Below are positions 18,816-27,178 of a stretch of 64,000 nucleotides of DNA, piece after piece. Below the pieces are notes generated by a model that was not told the DNA's origin, did no database searches, and saw nothing but the letters and a program-made list of their open reading frames with translations. The DNA comes from Rhizobium sp. P38BS-XIX. Lineage in GTDB: Bacteria > Pseudomonadota > Alphaproteobacteria > Rhizobiales > Rhizobiaceae. Every line of letters begins with the position of its first letter. The stretch's first letter is position 1. Location of the stretch: contig NZ_JABAIJ010000001.1 of assembly GCF_012641435.1 (NCBI RefSeq), positions 744,001-808,000 of the forward strand. The letters run 5' to 3'. The position numbers and the translations under genes were made by a program.

Positions 18816-19409
18816 TCAATCAGATGAGATCGGCTGTCGCGTGAGGATCCAATAGTCTCGCTCCGTCACCTTTTCAAAGCAGGCAATGGCGTCTTTGAAG
18901 CCAAGACGCCGATAGAAGGGCAGGCTGAGGGGATTGAATGTCTCCAGGAAACACACTGCGCCTTCGCGATCGGCTCGGCTCAAAGTTCTTTCGATCAGGC
19001 GCTGTGCCAATCCTTGTCCGCGAGCCGCAGGACGCACGCCGAGGATAGAGAGATACCACGCATCGGACAGGTGCAGCGGAATATGCTGTGACATGGATTG
19101 CGATATCCGCGTGTAATTTCCGAAGCCGGAATCACCCAGCAGCTTTGCAAGCCCATGTTTGCGGGCCAAGATAAAGCTCTTGGCCTCCTCAGCGGCTTCG
19201 TTGGTGTGCCAGATGGCGGCGCCATCATCGCGAGCGTATTGCACTTCGCCGATTCCCAAAGCTTCTGTCATCGCCAGAGCGAAATAATCCGCAAGAACAG
19301 CCTTTCTATGCTCTTCGTCCTCTTCCGATTCGATTGTTACGGCCCGGTAGAACGGATCGTCATGCAGAGCTTCGGCAAGGGATAGGCAGACAGGCAACAC
19401 ATCAGTCAT
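18816..19409 (-). CDS. GNAT family N-acetyltransferase
   Basis: 197 residues with a GCN5-type acetyltransferase domain. The acetyl-CoA pyrophosphate loop is VRPAARGQGLAQRLIERTL (Q/R-x-x-G-x-G/A form) near residue 125, followed by CFLETFNPLSLPFYRRLGF, the typical motif B region. Substrate unknown. The gene stands alone, reading toward tRNA-Pro. Confidence 0.85.
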   Translation of the reverse strand: MTDVLPVCLSLAEALHDDPFYRAVTIESEEDEEHRKAVLADYFALAMTEALGIGEVQYARDDGAAIWHTNEAAEEAKSFILARKHGLAKLLGDSGFGNYTRISQSMSQHIPLHLSDAWYLSILGVRPAARGQGLAQRLIERTLSRADREGAVCFLETFNPLSLPFYRRLGFKDAIACFEKVTERDYWILTRQPISSD

Positions 19410-20038
19410 GAACGGCTCCGGGGCTGAACCAAGATTTCTCCAGCCGGCTCACGGCGGGAAAGCCTCTATGTCCCATGTTAGGGACGGTCGGCGCCACGGG
19501 TCCAGTCCAAATGAGATTCGCATGACGCAATGATCGATATCATCAAAGTGTCAGGCAGACGGCATGATGGATGTGAGGGATCGCTGCGGCAGCGACTGAT
19601 CCATCAATGCAAAAATTGCAACGCCATAAGGCCGATGGTCGTCAGGGCGGACGACACCGTCAAAGCAATTAAAAACGAAGTCGACATAATATCGCTCCCA
19701 AGGATTTTGCCTCATATCCCCAACGCTCGCAGCGGTGATTACATGAGCGACGCAACGATGTCGCGTGACAGCTGCGTGACATGGGTCGATGCGCGTAAAA
19801 ATAGCAATTTCGATTGAATACTTAGGCAAATGCGAAATGGCGCGCGACACGCGAAGCCGGCTCGGGGGAGACCTTTTGACGGCGGATTCCGGACTGCGTC
19901 TCTCCTCTGCTTTTTGCTTGAAAACAAAGGGATTCGCGGCTAAGCAAAAGTCACGATGTGCTTGGCTTGGATGGCCGAGCCAATATATGTGAAGCACAAA
20001 GGCGGGTCGCTCCCGCTTCATTCGGAGGCGCTGCAGCG
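19410..20038. other. Long intergenic region between GNAT gene and NDUFS4-like gene
   Basis: About 630 bases with no long convincing gene on either strand. The only item that looks translated is a 27-codon hydrophobic reading frame at 19604-19687 (listed separately). The right third must hold the promoter of the NDUFS4-like gene, but no clear -35/-10 pair stands out. Confidence 0.5.
19604..19687 (-). CDS. Candidate single-helix membrane microprotein (27 residues)
   Basis: An ATG with GGGAG about 8 bases upstream opens a 27-codon frame: MSTSFLIALTVSSALTTI followed by GLMALQFLH and a stop. Almost the whole peptide could form one transmembrane helix. Short peptides of this kind are often missed, but such a frame can arise by chance, and there is no conservation evidence available here. 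Confidence 0.3.
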   Translation of the reverse strand: MSTSFLIALTVSSALTTIGLMALQFLH

Positions 20039-20344
20039 ATGCCTGCCAAGATTTATCGTCCCGCCAAGACAGCCATGCAGTCCGGCAAGGCCAAGACTCA
20101 TCTTTGGGTTCTGGAATTCGATCAGGAATCTCCCCGCAAGATCGATCCGATCATGGGCTATACCTCTTCGGGCGATACGCGCCAGCAGCTCAAGCTGACA
20201 TTCGATTCGCAGGAGCTGGCCGAGGCCTACGCTCAGCGGAACGGTATCGAATATCGCGTTATCGCTCCCAAGGACGCAAACCGCCAAGTGGTTTCCTACA
20301 CCGACAACTTCCGCTTTAGCCGTATTCAGCCCTGGACTCATTGA
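20039..20344 (+). CDS. NDUFS4-like complex I accessory subunit (ETC complex I subunit family)
   Basis: 101 residues matching the NDUFS4/AQDQ family: KIYRPAKTAMQSGKAKTHLWVLEF at the N-terminus, PIMGYTSSGDTRQQLKLTFDSQELAEAYA in the middle and YTDNFRFSRIQPWTH at the C-terminus. NDUFS4 is a supernumerary subunit of mitochondrial complex I with alphaproteobacterial homologues. The nuo operon is not in this window. The ATG at 20039 follows GGAGG; the frame is open upstream but lacks family sequence there. Confidence 0.88.
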   Translation: MPAKIYRPAKTAMQSGKAKTHLWVLEFDQESPRKIDPIMGYTSSGDTRQQLKLTFDSQELAEAYAQRNGIEYRVIAPKDANRQVVSYTDNFRFSRIQPWTH

Positions 20345-20434
20345 GGCAGGCGCTTTTGAAGCCGCTACCCATTGAGTTTGGCGGCGGTTTCAGGCATGAG
20401 TTGCCCGCCTGCACATAGTTGCGGCAGGCCCCAC

Positions 20435-20511
20435 GGCTCCTTAGCTCAGCTGGATAGAGCACTTGCCTTCTAAGCATGTGGTCACAGGTTCGAATCCTGT
20501 AGGAGTCGCCA
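20435..20511 (+). tRNA. tRNA-Arg (anticodon TCT)
   Basis: A 77-base cloverleaf with acceptor GGCTCCT/AGGAGTC (one G-T wobble), discriminator G and encoded CCA. The anticodon loop CTTCTAA gives TCT, reading AGA/AGG. T loop TTCGAAT. Confidence 0.96.
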
Positions 20512-20600
20512 GCTATCTTTCAAGCTTCATAGCCGCACACGCTGCACCCCAAGCCGTCAGCATTCGAAAGACCGGCACATCAGCCAGGTGATATGATCAG

Positions 20601-20987
20601 CTACCATTTTCGCTGAAAAATTTGCGCCAATATCCAAAACCAGCCGATGATAAAGATACCGGCGGCGATCACGTCAAGGCGAATGCCGGTGAGGGAAATG
20701 CGCGTTCCTTCCGGATATTCCGTGATATCCCGCAATCGCCATGCCCAAACCGGGTTGCCGCGGAAGAAGAAGGTTAAGGGAAAAGCAAGCGTTTCAAAGG
20801 GGTCGAACACCCTTTTATAAGCGTAGCGCGCTTTTTCTGAAGAGTCGCGTACAGCCCTCATCGTCCGGTTTGCCGGGTCGACAAGCATGTCATGCATATT
20901 GCCGTCGATGCCCGCAAGATATGCCAGATATTGTGGCCGGAATTCCTCGTTGAGCTTTGCGCGCGTTTCTACGCTATCGGCACTCAT
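20601..20987 (-). CDS. Membrane protein of unknown function, one C-terminal helix
   Basis: 128 residues. The first 75 are hydrophilic with several aromatic residues (ARYAYKRVFDPFETLAFPLTFFF), followed by a short loop. The C-terminal hydrophobic helix (about residues 103-124, LDVIAAGIFIIGWFWILAQIF) ends in a basic tail. No family is recognised with confidence. The next gene on this strand starts 200 bases upstream and also encodes a small membrane protein. Confidence 0.6.
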   Translation of the reverse strand: MSADSVETRAKLNEEFRPQYLAYLAGIDGNMHDMLVDPANRTMRAVRDSSEKARYAYKRVFDPFETLAFPLTFFFRGNPVWAWRLRDITEYPEGTRISLTGIRLDVIAAGIFIIGWFWILAQIFQRKW

Positions 20988-21023
20988 TGTTGTGCTCTCG
21001 GTTTGCTTGCGTCCGCTCCATGC

Positions 21024-21188
21024 TTAGTTTGCAACGACATTAGGCCAGCCTGCCGGCGCTGGTGGTCTGGTCGCGTCGACGGCCATCTGAATGAGGTCGT
21101 AGCCGAACATTGATCCGGCCAGCTTGATGACGATGATTGCCACGCTCAAGAGCGCAATCCCGCCAATGATCCTGTCGCTTGTCTTCAC
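21024..21188 (-). CDS. Small membrane protein of unknown function (54 residues)
   Basis: From a GTG start the peptide has one strong transmembrane helix (IIGGIALLSVAIIVIKLAGSMFG) and a short Pro-rich tail ending PAGWPNVVAN. The GTG is preferred since AGGGGAACG stands about 10 bases before it; an upstream ATG would give 66 residues. It lies 36 bases ahead of the 128-residue membrane protein and probably shares its transcript. Function unknown. Confidence 0.5.
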   Translation of the reverse strand: MKTSDRIIGGIALLSVAIIVIKLAGSMFGYDLIQMAVDATRPPAPAGWPNVVAN

Positions 21189-21279
21189 GGCCCCGTTCCC
21201 CTCGACGTCTCGTGAACCCCGCAATATCAGCGGTTTGGCGTACTATATCGCGTTCTGCGCGAAGCGCCATATGGCTTGT

Positions 21280-21891
21280 TCACGTTGCCAGTCGCCCGGC
21301 TGCCACAAGCAAGAGACAGCCGGCAATGGCTTCGATCCATCGTCGCCGGCGATCGTTGAATTCGTTGCGCGAGCCGACCTTTGCGATGAAGAGGCAGAGC
21401 AGCGCATAAACGATTGCGCACAGGCCGATGAAGACGGCTGACAGCAGGGAGGCCTGCAACGCGATGCTGCCGTCATGTCTCATGAATTGCGGCAGGAGGG
21501 CGAAATAGATCATCATCCCTTTTGGGTTGAGGACCGCAGTCAGAAAACCGCGACGGAATTGGCCGGCGCTGACATTCGATGAAACCGGCCTTTTGCCATC
21601 CGCCCGCATAGAGGATGCGAGGAGCCTGAAGGCGAGATAACTCAGATAGGCGATGCCCAGCCATCGCAGCGCCGCAAACAATAGGGGCGAGGCGGCAATG
21701 ACGGCGGCCATGCCGAGAGCCGCCAACGTCGAATGGACGACATAACCTGCGCAGATGCCCGCGGTGGAGCGCAGCCCTGGGGCAAGGCCGCCGGACATCG
21801 CTTGTGATGCGACGAACAACATATCCGGCCCCGGCGTGCAGATCAGCGGCAGCACGGTGGCTGCGAAGAGAAGGAGATTGGTGTGTTCCAT
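21280..21891 (-). CDS. LysE/RhtB family amino acid exporter
   Basis: 203 residues with about five to six transmembrane segments. The LysE family signature is clear: TPGPDMLFVASQAMSGG near residue 19 and the N-terminal half GICAGYVVHSTLAALG; the second half has AVLNPKGMMIYFALLPQF. These proteins export amino acids or homoserine lactones. It is divergent from an Lrp-type regulator, a classical arrangement in which the regulator senses the exported amino acid. Inverted repeats in the shared region fit this. Confidence 0.9.
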   Translation of the reverse strand: MEHTNLLLFAATVLPLICTPGPDMLFVASQAMSGGLAPGLRSTAGICAGYVVHSTLAALGMAAVIAASPLLFAALRWLGIAYLSYLAFRLLASSMRADGKRPVSSNVSAGQFRRGFLTAVLNPKGMMIYFALLPQFMRHDGSIALQASLLSAVFIGLCAIVYALLCLFIAKVGSRNEFNDRRRRWIEAIAGCLLLVAAGRLAT

Positions 21892-21933
21892 GATTGGCAG
21901 CCTAGCTGCTCATCCACGCAATCGGCTTGCGAA

Positions 21934-21963
21934 GATGCCAATTTATGAGAGATTATTGGCATC
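21934..21963. promoter_or_regulatory. Inverted repeat in lysE/lrp divergent region, likely regulator operator
   Basis: GATGCCAAT and ATTGGCATC form a perfect 9-bp inverted repeat with a 12-base AT-rich spacer. A further GATGCCAAT occurs at 21995-22003 over the regulator start codon, with ATTGG at 21985-21989 facing it. Several phased half-sites are typical of Lrp/AsnC operators, so this is a good candidate site for the adjacent regulator. Confidence 0.6.
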
Positions 21964-22001
21964 AGAACTCAATATTCGAAAATGATTGGTAGGCGATGCC
22001 A

Positions 22002-22463
22002 ATGCGGCTGGATGAGATCGATAAGCGTATCCTGCGCGCGCTGCAGCGCGGCGGACGCATGCAGAATGTCGAGCTTGCAAAGGAGGTGGGACTTTCGCCA
22101 TCGCCTTGCCTGCGGCGCGTCAAACTCCTTGAAGATGCCGGCATCATAGACCGCTATGTGGCTGTGGTGAATCCCGTCAAGGCAGGGCTGCCACTGTCGA
22201 TGTTTGCGCGTGTCTGGCTGACGGCGCAGGATGCAGAGACGATCGACCGCTTCATTGCCGCCATGAAAAAACTGCCGCAAGTGATGGAATGCTACATCAT
22301 GTTGGGCGAGAGCGATGCTTTGCTGCGTGTGTCCGTTGCCGACCTCGACGATTACCGGCAGTTCCAATCGACGCATTTGACCAAGGTCAACGGCATCCAG
22401 AACGTCAAGACAGACGTGCCGAGCGAGATCGTCAAGCAGACCTATGCCTTGCCCTTGCGGTAA
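22002..22463 (+). CDS. Lrp/AsnC family transcriptional regulator
   Basis: 153 residues (155 from the earlier in-frame ATG at 21996). N-terminal winged helix-turn-helix LDEIDKRILRALQRGGRMQNVELAKEVGLSPSPCLRRVKLLEDAGII, then the RAM ligand-binding domain (about 65-150) with MECYIMLGESDALLRVSVADLDDY. The second ATG is preferred because GGTAGG lies 8 bases before it and only 2 before the first. It is divergent from the LysE exporter and probably controls it in response to an amino acid. A candidate operator overlaps its own start, implying autoregulation. Confidence 0.92.
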   Translation: MRLDEIDKRILRALQRGGRMQNVELAKEVGLSPSPCLRRVKLLEDAGIIDRYVAVVNPVKAGLPLSMFARVWLTAQDAETIDRFIAAMKKLPQVMECYIMLGESDALLRVSVADLDDYRQFQSTHLTKVNGIQNVKTDVPSEIVKQTYALPLR

Positions 22464-22485
22464 TCCACCTTCTAAACGGCGCGCA

Positions 22486-22519
22486 AGAAAAACCCGCCGC
22501 ATGCGACGCAGCGGCGGGT
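22486..22519 (-). terminator. Rho-independent terminator of the aap operon
   Basis: On the minus strand a perfect 9-bp stem (ACCCGCCGC / GCGGCGGGT) with a 10-base loop is followed by TTTTTC, 25 bases after the aapP stop. On the plus strand it lies 29 bases after the regulator stop and may work there weakly, as only CTCTTT follows. Confidence 0.85.
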
Positions 22520-22543
22520 CTCTTTCATTTGCTTACGGCCAGA

Positions 22544-23317
22544 CTAGTGCAGGATCTGGCTTAGGAAGAGCTTGGTGCGCTCGTGCTGCGGATTGTCGAA
22601 GAATTCCTTCGGCGAATTCTGTTCGACGATCTGGCCCTGGTCCATGAAGATGACGCGGTTGGCGACCTGGCGGGCAAAGCCCATTTCGTGGGTCACGCAC
22701 AGCATCGTCATGCCTTCTTCGGCAAGGCCGACCATGGTGTCGAGCACTTCCTTGATCATTTCCGGGTCGAGCGCCGAGGTCGGCTCGTCGAACAGCATGA
22801 TCTTCGGGTTCATGCAGAGCGAGCGGGCGATCGCCACGCGCTGCTGCTGACCACCGGAGAGTTGGCCGGGGTATTTCTTGGCTTGCTCGGGGATCTTGAC
22901 GCGCTTGAGGAAGTGCATCGCGATCTCTTCCGCCTGCTTCTTCGGCATCTTGCGCACCCAGATCGGCGCCAGCGTGCAGTTTTCCAGAATGGTCAGGTGC
23001 GGGAACAGGTTGAAGTGCTGGAACACCATGCCGACTTCGCGCCGCACTTCGTCGATCTTCTTCAGATCGTTGGTCAGCTCGACGCCATCGACGACGATGC
23101 TGCCCTTCTGGTGCTCTTCCAGCCGGTTGATGCAGCGGATCATCGTCGACTTGCCCGAGCCGGAAGGGCCGGCAATGACGATGCGCTCGCCACGCATGAC
23201 CTTGAGGTTGATATCGCGCAGTACGTGGAAGTCGCCGTACCACTTGTTCATATTGGTCATTTCCACCGCGACCTCAGTCTCGGAAATGGTCAGTTTTTTC
23301 GGTTGGGCATCAGCCAT
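22544..23317 (-). CDS. aapP: General L-amino acid ABC transporter, ATP-binding protein
   Basis: 257 residues with all ABC ATPase motifs: Walker [10 protein letters not shown] at residues 50-58, Q-loop region [12 protein letters not shown], signature LSGGQQQR, Walker [15 protein letters not shown] and the switch His in CVTHEMGF. It powers uptake of a broad range of L-amino acids through the AapQM channel in the inner membrane. It is the last gene of aapJQMP, 18 bases after aapM, and is followed by a strong terminator. Confidence 0.96.
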   Translation of the reverse strand: MADAQPKKLTISETEVAVEMTNMNKWYGDFHVLRDINLKVMRGERIVIAGPSGSGKSTMIRCINRLEEHQKGSIVVDGVELTNDLKKIDEVRREVGMVFQHFNLFPHLTILENCTLAPIWVRKMPKKQAEEIAMHFLKRVKIPEQAKKYPGQLSGGQQQRVAIARSLCMNPKIMLFDEPTSALDPEMIKEVLDTMVGLAEEGMTMLCVTHEMGFARQVANRVIFMDQGQIVEQNSPKEFFDNPQHERTKLFLSQILH

Positions 23318-23335
23318 TTTTTTATTCCCTCAGTT

Positions 23336-24490
23336 TTATCGCTTATAGCCGGTATCGAGATGGCGTTCCATGAAGCCTGAATAGCGCGACATGCCAAAGC
23401 AGAACAGCCAAAAAACGAAGCCGGCGAAAACAAGACCCGTTACCGGGGTCACCGCACTTGCCCAGGTGGCATCCGCGAAGTTCTGGCGGACGATGCCGAG
23501 CAGATCGAACATGCCGATGATCGCAACCAGCGACGTGTCCTTAAACATGCCGATATAGGTATTGACGATGCCGGGAATGACGAGCTTGATCGCCTGCGGC
23601 AGAATGATCAGTCGCATCTTTTGCCAATAGCCGAGGCCGAGCGAGTCGGCGCCTTCAAACTGGCCTTTGGGTATCGCCTGCAGACCGCCGCGAATGACTT
23701 CGGCCATATAGGCCGAGGTGAAGATCGCAACACCTACGACGGCGCGCAGCAGCTTATCGACAGTCCAGCCCTGCGGCATGAACAGCGGCAGCATGTAGCT
23801 GGCCATGAACAGCACCGTGATCAGCGGAACGCCGCGGATGATTTCGATAAACGACACGCACAGCATGCGGACGACGGGCATCCTGGAGCGGCGGCCGAGC
23901 GCGAGCAGGATGCCTAAGGGGAAGGAGACCGCGATCGCCACGAACGCAATTACCAGCGTTACGAGCAGGCCGCCCCACCTCTCCGTTTCCACCCTTTCAA
24001 GGCCGAAGCCGCCGTAGAGCAGGAAGAATGAAACGACGGGCAGCACGAAGAATGCCAGGATTGCGTTCAATCCCTTCCTGGGAACCGATGGTATCAGCAT
24101 CGGAACGAAGCTGGCGATCATCAGGATATAGACGAGTATCGGCCGCCAGCGCTCGTCCGGCGTATAGAGGCCGAACATGAAGACCACGAATTTTGCGCGA
24201 ACGAAGGCCCAGCAAGCGGCGTTCCAGCCATCCGGCTGCGTTCCGCCCTGAACCTTGGTCGCACAGAACGTGCGGTCTGTTCCGCTCCAGACCGCATCTA
24301 TGAACAGCCAGTTGACCAGGTGCGGGATTGCCCAGACGAGGAAGGTGACCGCAAGCAAGGTCAGGACGATGTCCTTCGGGGTGGCAAACAGGTTCTTCTT
24401 CAACCAATGCCAAACGCCTCTTTCGCTGGCGGGTGCAGGCTGCGCCACAAGCAGCGTCTTGCTTACGAAGTGTTGATCTACGCTCGACAT
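23336..24490 (-). CDS. aapM: General L-amino acid ABC transporter, permease
   Basis: 384 residues, long for a HisM/GlnP-type permease because of an extended N-terminal region with extra transmembrane segments, as known for AapM. The C-terminal half has the EAA loop [30 protein letters not shown], which contacts the ATPase, and [16 protein letters not shown]. It starts 1 base after the aapQ stop, so translation is coupled. Confidence 0.95.
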   Translation of the reverse strand: MSSVDQHFVSKTLLVAQPAPASERGVWHWLKKNLFATPKDIVLTLLAVTFLVWAIPHLVNWLFIDAVWSGTDRTFCATKVQGGTQPDGWNAACWAFVRAKFVVFMFGLYTPDERWRPILVYILMIASFVPMLIPSVPRKGLNAILAFFVLPVVSFFLLYGGFGLERVETERWGGLLVTLVIAFVAIAVSFPLGILLALGRRSRMPVVRMLCVSFIEIIRGVPLITVLFMASYMLPLFMPQGWTVDKLLRAVVGVAIFTSAYMAEVIRGGLQAIPKGQFEGADSLGLGYWQKMRLIILPQAIKLVIPGIVNTYIGMFKDTSLVAIIGMFDLLGIVRQNFADATWASAVTPVTGLVFAGFVFWLFCFGMSRYSGFMERHLDTGYKR

Positions 24491-24491
24491 C

Positions 24492-25685
24492 CTATCTCTC
24501 CACCAGGGCCATCTTGGCGTTGAACCAGTTCATGAACAGCGAGGTTACGATGCTCAGGGCGAGATAGATGACCATCCAGATGATGACGACTTCGACGGCT
24601 CGGCCGGACTGATTGAGGATAACGCCGCCCACGGCGACGAGATCGGCATAGCCGATGGCGATGGCGAGGGACGAGTTCTTGATGAGATTGAGATATTGGC
24701 TCGTCAGCGGCGGAATGATGATGCGCATTGCCTGTGGCAAGACGATCAGCCGGTTGATGGCCGATGCCCGCAGACCAAGCGCGCCTGCCGCTTCCGATTG
24801 TCCCTTCGGCACTCCACGGATGCCGGCGCGTACGATCTCGGCAATATAGGATGCGGTGTAGAGGGAAAGCGCGAGCAGAAGCGCAAGGAACTCCGGTCCT
24901 ATGACCGTGCCGCCTGTCAGGTTGAATTTACCGGCGACGGGATAATCGAACGAGAGCGGCATGCCGGTCAGCAGGAAAACCAGCAAGGGCAGGCCGATCA
25001 ATATCGCGATCGACACCCAGATTGTATGAAATTGCTGCCCGGTTGCCGCCTGGCGCTTGTGCGCCCAGCGCGCCACAAAAAATACGGCGACTATGGCGAC
25101 CAGAAGAGCAGTGCCGACTGCCCACATGCCTGCACCGAAGATCGGGCTAGGGAATGCGAGGCCGCGATTGCTGAGATAGCTGGAAAATGGCAGATGAACG
25201 GCATCGCGTGCCTGCGGCAGCAACACCAGTACGCCGCTGTACCAGAAGAAGATGACGAGCAGCGGCGGGATATTACGGAAGATTTCGACATAGGCTTGGG
25301 AGAGCTTCGCGATCAGCCAATTGTGCGAAAGTCTGCCGATGCCGATGACGAAGCCGACGATCGTTGCTGCAACGATGCCCACCGCCGAAATCAAAAGTGT
25401 GTTCAGCACCCCTACAACGAGCGCCATGGCGTTGGTCGAATCGCTGGAGTAGGGGATCAGCGCTTGCCCCAGGTTGAAGCCGGCGCGTCCTTCGAGAAAA
25501 CCAAAGCCGAATGAGCGGTTCAATTCGCTCAGATTGCGGGCCGTATTGTGGATTACGAACACGGCGACGGCCACAAGAATGATGATCGTCAGCGCCTGAT
25601 AGAAGGCGCCCCGAACTTTGGGGTCGTATAACGCCGCCGATAAGGCTGAGCGCTCGCTTTCAGGCGAGTTTACAGTAATTGCCAT
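24492..25685 (-). CDS. aapQ: General L-amino acid ABC transporter, permease
   Basis: 397 residues with about eight transmembrane segments and the EAA loop [30 protein letters not shown]. The segment [21 protein letters not shown] is typical of polar amino acid permeases. The large hydrophilic insert in the middle is a known AapQ trait. GGGGAAAA precedes the ATG. A 95-base gap with a perfect stem-loop separates it from aapJ. Confidence 0.95.
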   Translation of the reverse strand: MAITVNSPESERSALSAALYDPKVRGAFYQALTIIILVAVAVFVIHNTARNLSELNRSFGFGFLEGRAGFNLGQALIPYSSDSTNAMALVVGVLNTLLISAVGIVAATIVGFVIGIGRLSHNWLIAKLSQAYVEIFRNIPPLLVIFFWYSGVLVLLPQARDAVHLPFSSYLSNRGLAFPSPIFGAGMWAVGTALLVAIVAVFFVARWAHKRQAATGQQFHTIWVSIAILIGLPLLVFLLTGMPLSFDYPVAGKFNLTGGTVIGPEFLALLLALSLYTASYIAEIVRAGIRGVPKGQSEAAGALGLRASAINRLIVLPQAMRIIIPPLTSQYLNLIKNSSLAIAIGYADLVAVGGVILNQSGRAVEVVIIWMVIYLALSIVTSLFMNWFNAKMALVER

Positions 25686-25733
25686 ATATGTGTTTTCCCC
25701 AATGTGCCTGTTTCAGGCTTGTTTTCTTGAGGG

Positions 25734-25757
25734 GAGAGAGGCGAAGCCGCCTCTCTC
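25734..25757. other. Perfect stem-loop in the aapJ-aapQ gap
   Basis: A 10-bp perfect stem (GAGAGAGGCG / CGCCTCTCTC) with a 4-base loop lies 24 bases after the aapJ stop. In the direction of transcription it is not followed by a T run (CCCCTCAAG follows), so it looks like an mRNA-stabilising or partially attenuating structure, as often found after periplasmic binding-protein genes. Confidence 0.6.
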
Positions 25758-25780
25758 TTTAAATTAGCCGGTTTTACGAC

Positions 25781-26806
25781 TTAGCGCACCGGCGGGGCGT
25801 ACTGGATGCCACCCTTGTTCCACAGGGCATTGAGGCCGCGAGCGATCTTCAGCGGGCTGCCTGCGCCGATGTTTCGGTCGAAGACTTCGCCGTAGTTACC
25901 GACACCCTTGATGATGTTGTAGGCCCAGTCGTTGGTCAGACCGAGGTCCGTACCGATCGTGCCGCCCTGTTCTGCGCCGAGGAAGCGCTTGATGTCCGGG
26001 TTAGCCGAACCCTTCATCTCGTCTACATTCTTCTGCGTGATGCCGAATTCTTCGGCGTTCACGAGCGCATAGGCCGTCCAGCTGACAATGTTGAACCACT
26101 GGTCGTCGCCCTGGCGAACGGCCGGGCCGAGCGGCTCCTTGGAGATGATTTCAGGAAGAACGACGTTGTCGTCCGGGTTCTTCAGCGTCAGGCGCAGTGC
26201 GTAGAGGCCGGACTGGTCCGTCGTGTACACGTCGCAACGGCCGGAATCATAGGCCGTGTTGACTTCTTCGAGCTTGTCGAAAACAACCGGATTGTACTGC
26301 AGGTTGTTGGTCTTGAAGTAGTCGGCAAGGTTGAGCTCGGTCGTCGTGCCGGACTGGACGCAGATGGCTGCACCGGACAGCTCGAGCGCCGACTTCACGT
26401 TGAGTTCCTTGCGAACCATGAAGCCCTGACCGTCATAATAGGTGACGGGACGGAACTTGAGGCCGAGCGCGGTGTCGCGGTTGATGGTCCAGGTCGTGTT
26501 GCGGGAAAGCACGTCGATTTCGCCGGACTGAAGCGCGGTGAAGCGATCCTTGGCGCTGAGCGGCGTGTACTTCACCTTTGTCGCGTCGCCGAAGACGGCC
26601 GAAGCAACAGCTTTGCAGAAATCAATGTCGAAACCGGCCCAGTTGCCGGAGGCGTCCGGCTGCGCAAAGCCGAGAAGGCCCGTGTTCACGCCGCACTGAA
26701 CGAAGCCCTTTGCCTTGACGTCGCTCAGCGTCGATGCGGAAGCGCCAGACGCGGTGTAAGCCAATGCTGCGGCTCCGAGGAATACGGAGAGAGCAAACTT
26801 TTTCAT
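25781..26806 (-). CDS. aapJ: General L-amino acid ABC transporter, periplasmic binding protein
   Basis: 341 residues with a cleavable signal peptide (KKFALSVFLGAAALAYTASGASA) and a type II periplasmic binding fold. The N-terminal LSDVKAKGFVQCGVNTGLLGFA and the GFDIDFCKAVASAVFGD segment are typical of the AapJ/BztA group, which is longer than HisJ-type proteins. It binds many L-amino acids. First gene of aapJQMP. AGGTAGGGAAA precedes the ATG. A palindrome GGTTC-N5-GAACC (26862-26876) lies between the likely promoter and the start. Confidence 0.96.
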   Translation of the reverse strand: MKKFALSVFLGAAALAYTASGASASTLSDVKAKGFVQCGVNTGLLGFAQPDASGNWAGFDIDFCKAVASAVFGDATKVKYTPLSAKDRFTALQSGEIDVLSRNTTWTINRDTALGLKFRPVTYYDGQGFMVRKELNVKSALELSGAAICVQSGTTTELNLADYFKTNNLQYNPVVFDKLEEVNTAYDSGRCDVYTTDQSGLYALRLTLKNPDDNVVLPEIISKEPLGPAVRQGDDQWFNIVSWTAYALVNAEEFGITQKNVDEMKGSANPDIKRFLGAEQGGTIGTDLGLTNDWAYNIIKGVGNYGEVFDRNIGAGSPLKIARGLNALWNKGGIQYAPPVR

Positions 26807-27178
26807 TTTCCCTACCTTTGTCTATTTGTTTTATAGTTAAACTGCATCGCGGTCCGAAGCAGGTTCCTGGAGAACCACTTTCCTTCCCTTTCCCGGTGCG
26901 ATTGGCGCTATCACAGTCGTAAATGGTGTAACGGTCAAGAGATCGCCCCAATTATTGCGGGATTATTCGGCATTTTCGCCGGACAGCGCCAAATATTGGG
27001 CATTTGGCGTCAAAATGAGCGCTGATTTGCCAAAAAACTGCACGAAAATGAGGTTTATCAAGCCATTTTTGTTATTTTAGCCTTCGAGTAATATGACACG
27101 GTGACAGGATCGGGGTTGACCCGAATGGACTTGGTCGCCACAAATCCAGCTTCCTACAGCCCAAAGGCATATCCTGAC
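26807..27178. other. Divergent control region between aapJ and metC
   Basis: About 370 bases with no gene. It holds a candidate promoter for aapJ (26910-26938), the palindrome GGTTC-N5-GAACC, and an inverted repeat GCGCCAAAT-N7-ATTTGGCGT at 26986-27010. No sigma-54 (-24/-12) element was found, although aap is nitrogen-controlled in other rhizobia. Confidence 0.5.
26910..26938 (-). promoter_or_regulatory. Candidate promoter of aapJQMP
   Basis: On the minus strand TTGACC is followed after 17 bases by TGTGAT, about 104 bases before the aapJ start. The -35 hexamer matches consensus at five of six positions, the -10 at four. Confidence 0.5.

Noticed and set aside
19551..20021. 156-codon minus-strand frame in the long gap
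   Set aside because: No likely start site, mixed composition, and no domain; only the 27-codon frame inside the region in another frame has a good ribosome site.
22533..23243. 236-codon frame shifted within aapP
   Set aside because: Same strand, out of frame with the intact ABC ATPase; it is very Arg-rich, typical of shifted frames in GC-rich DNA.
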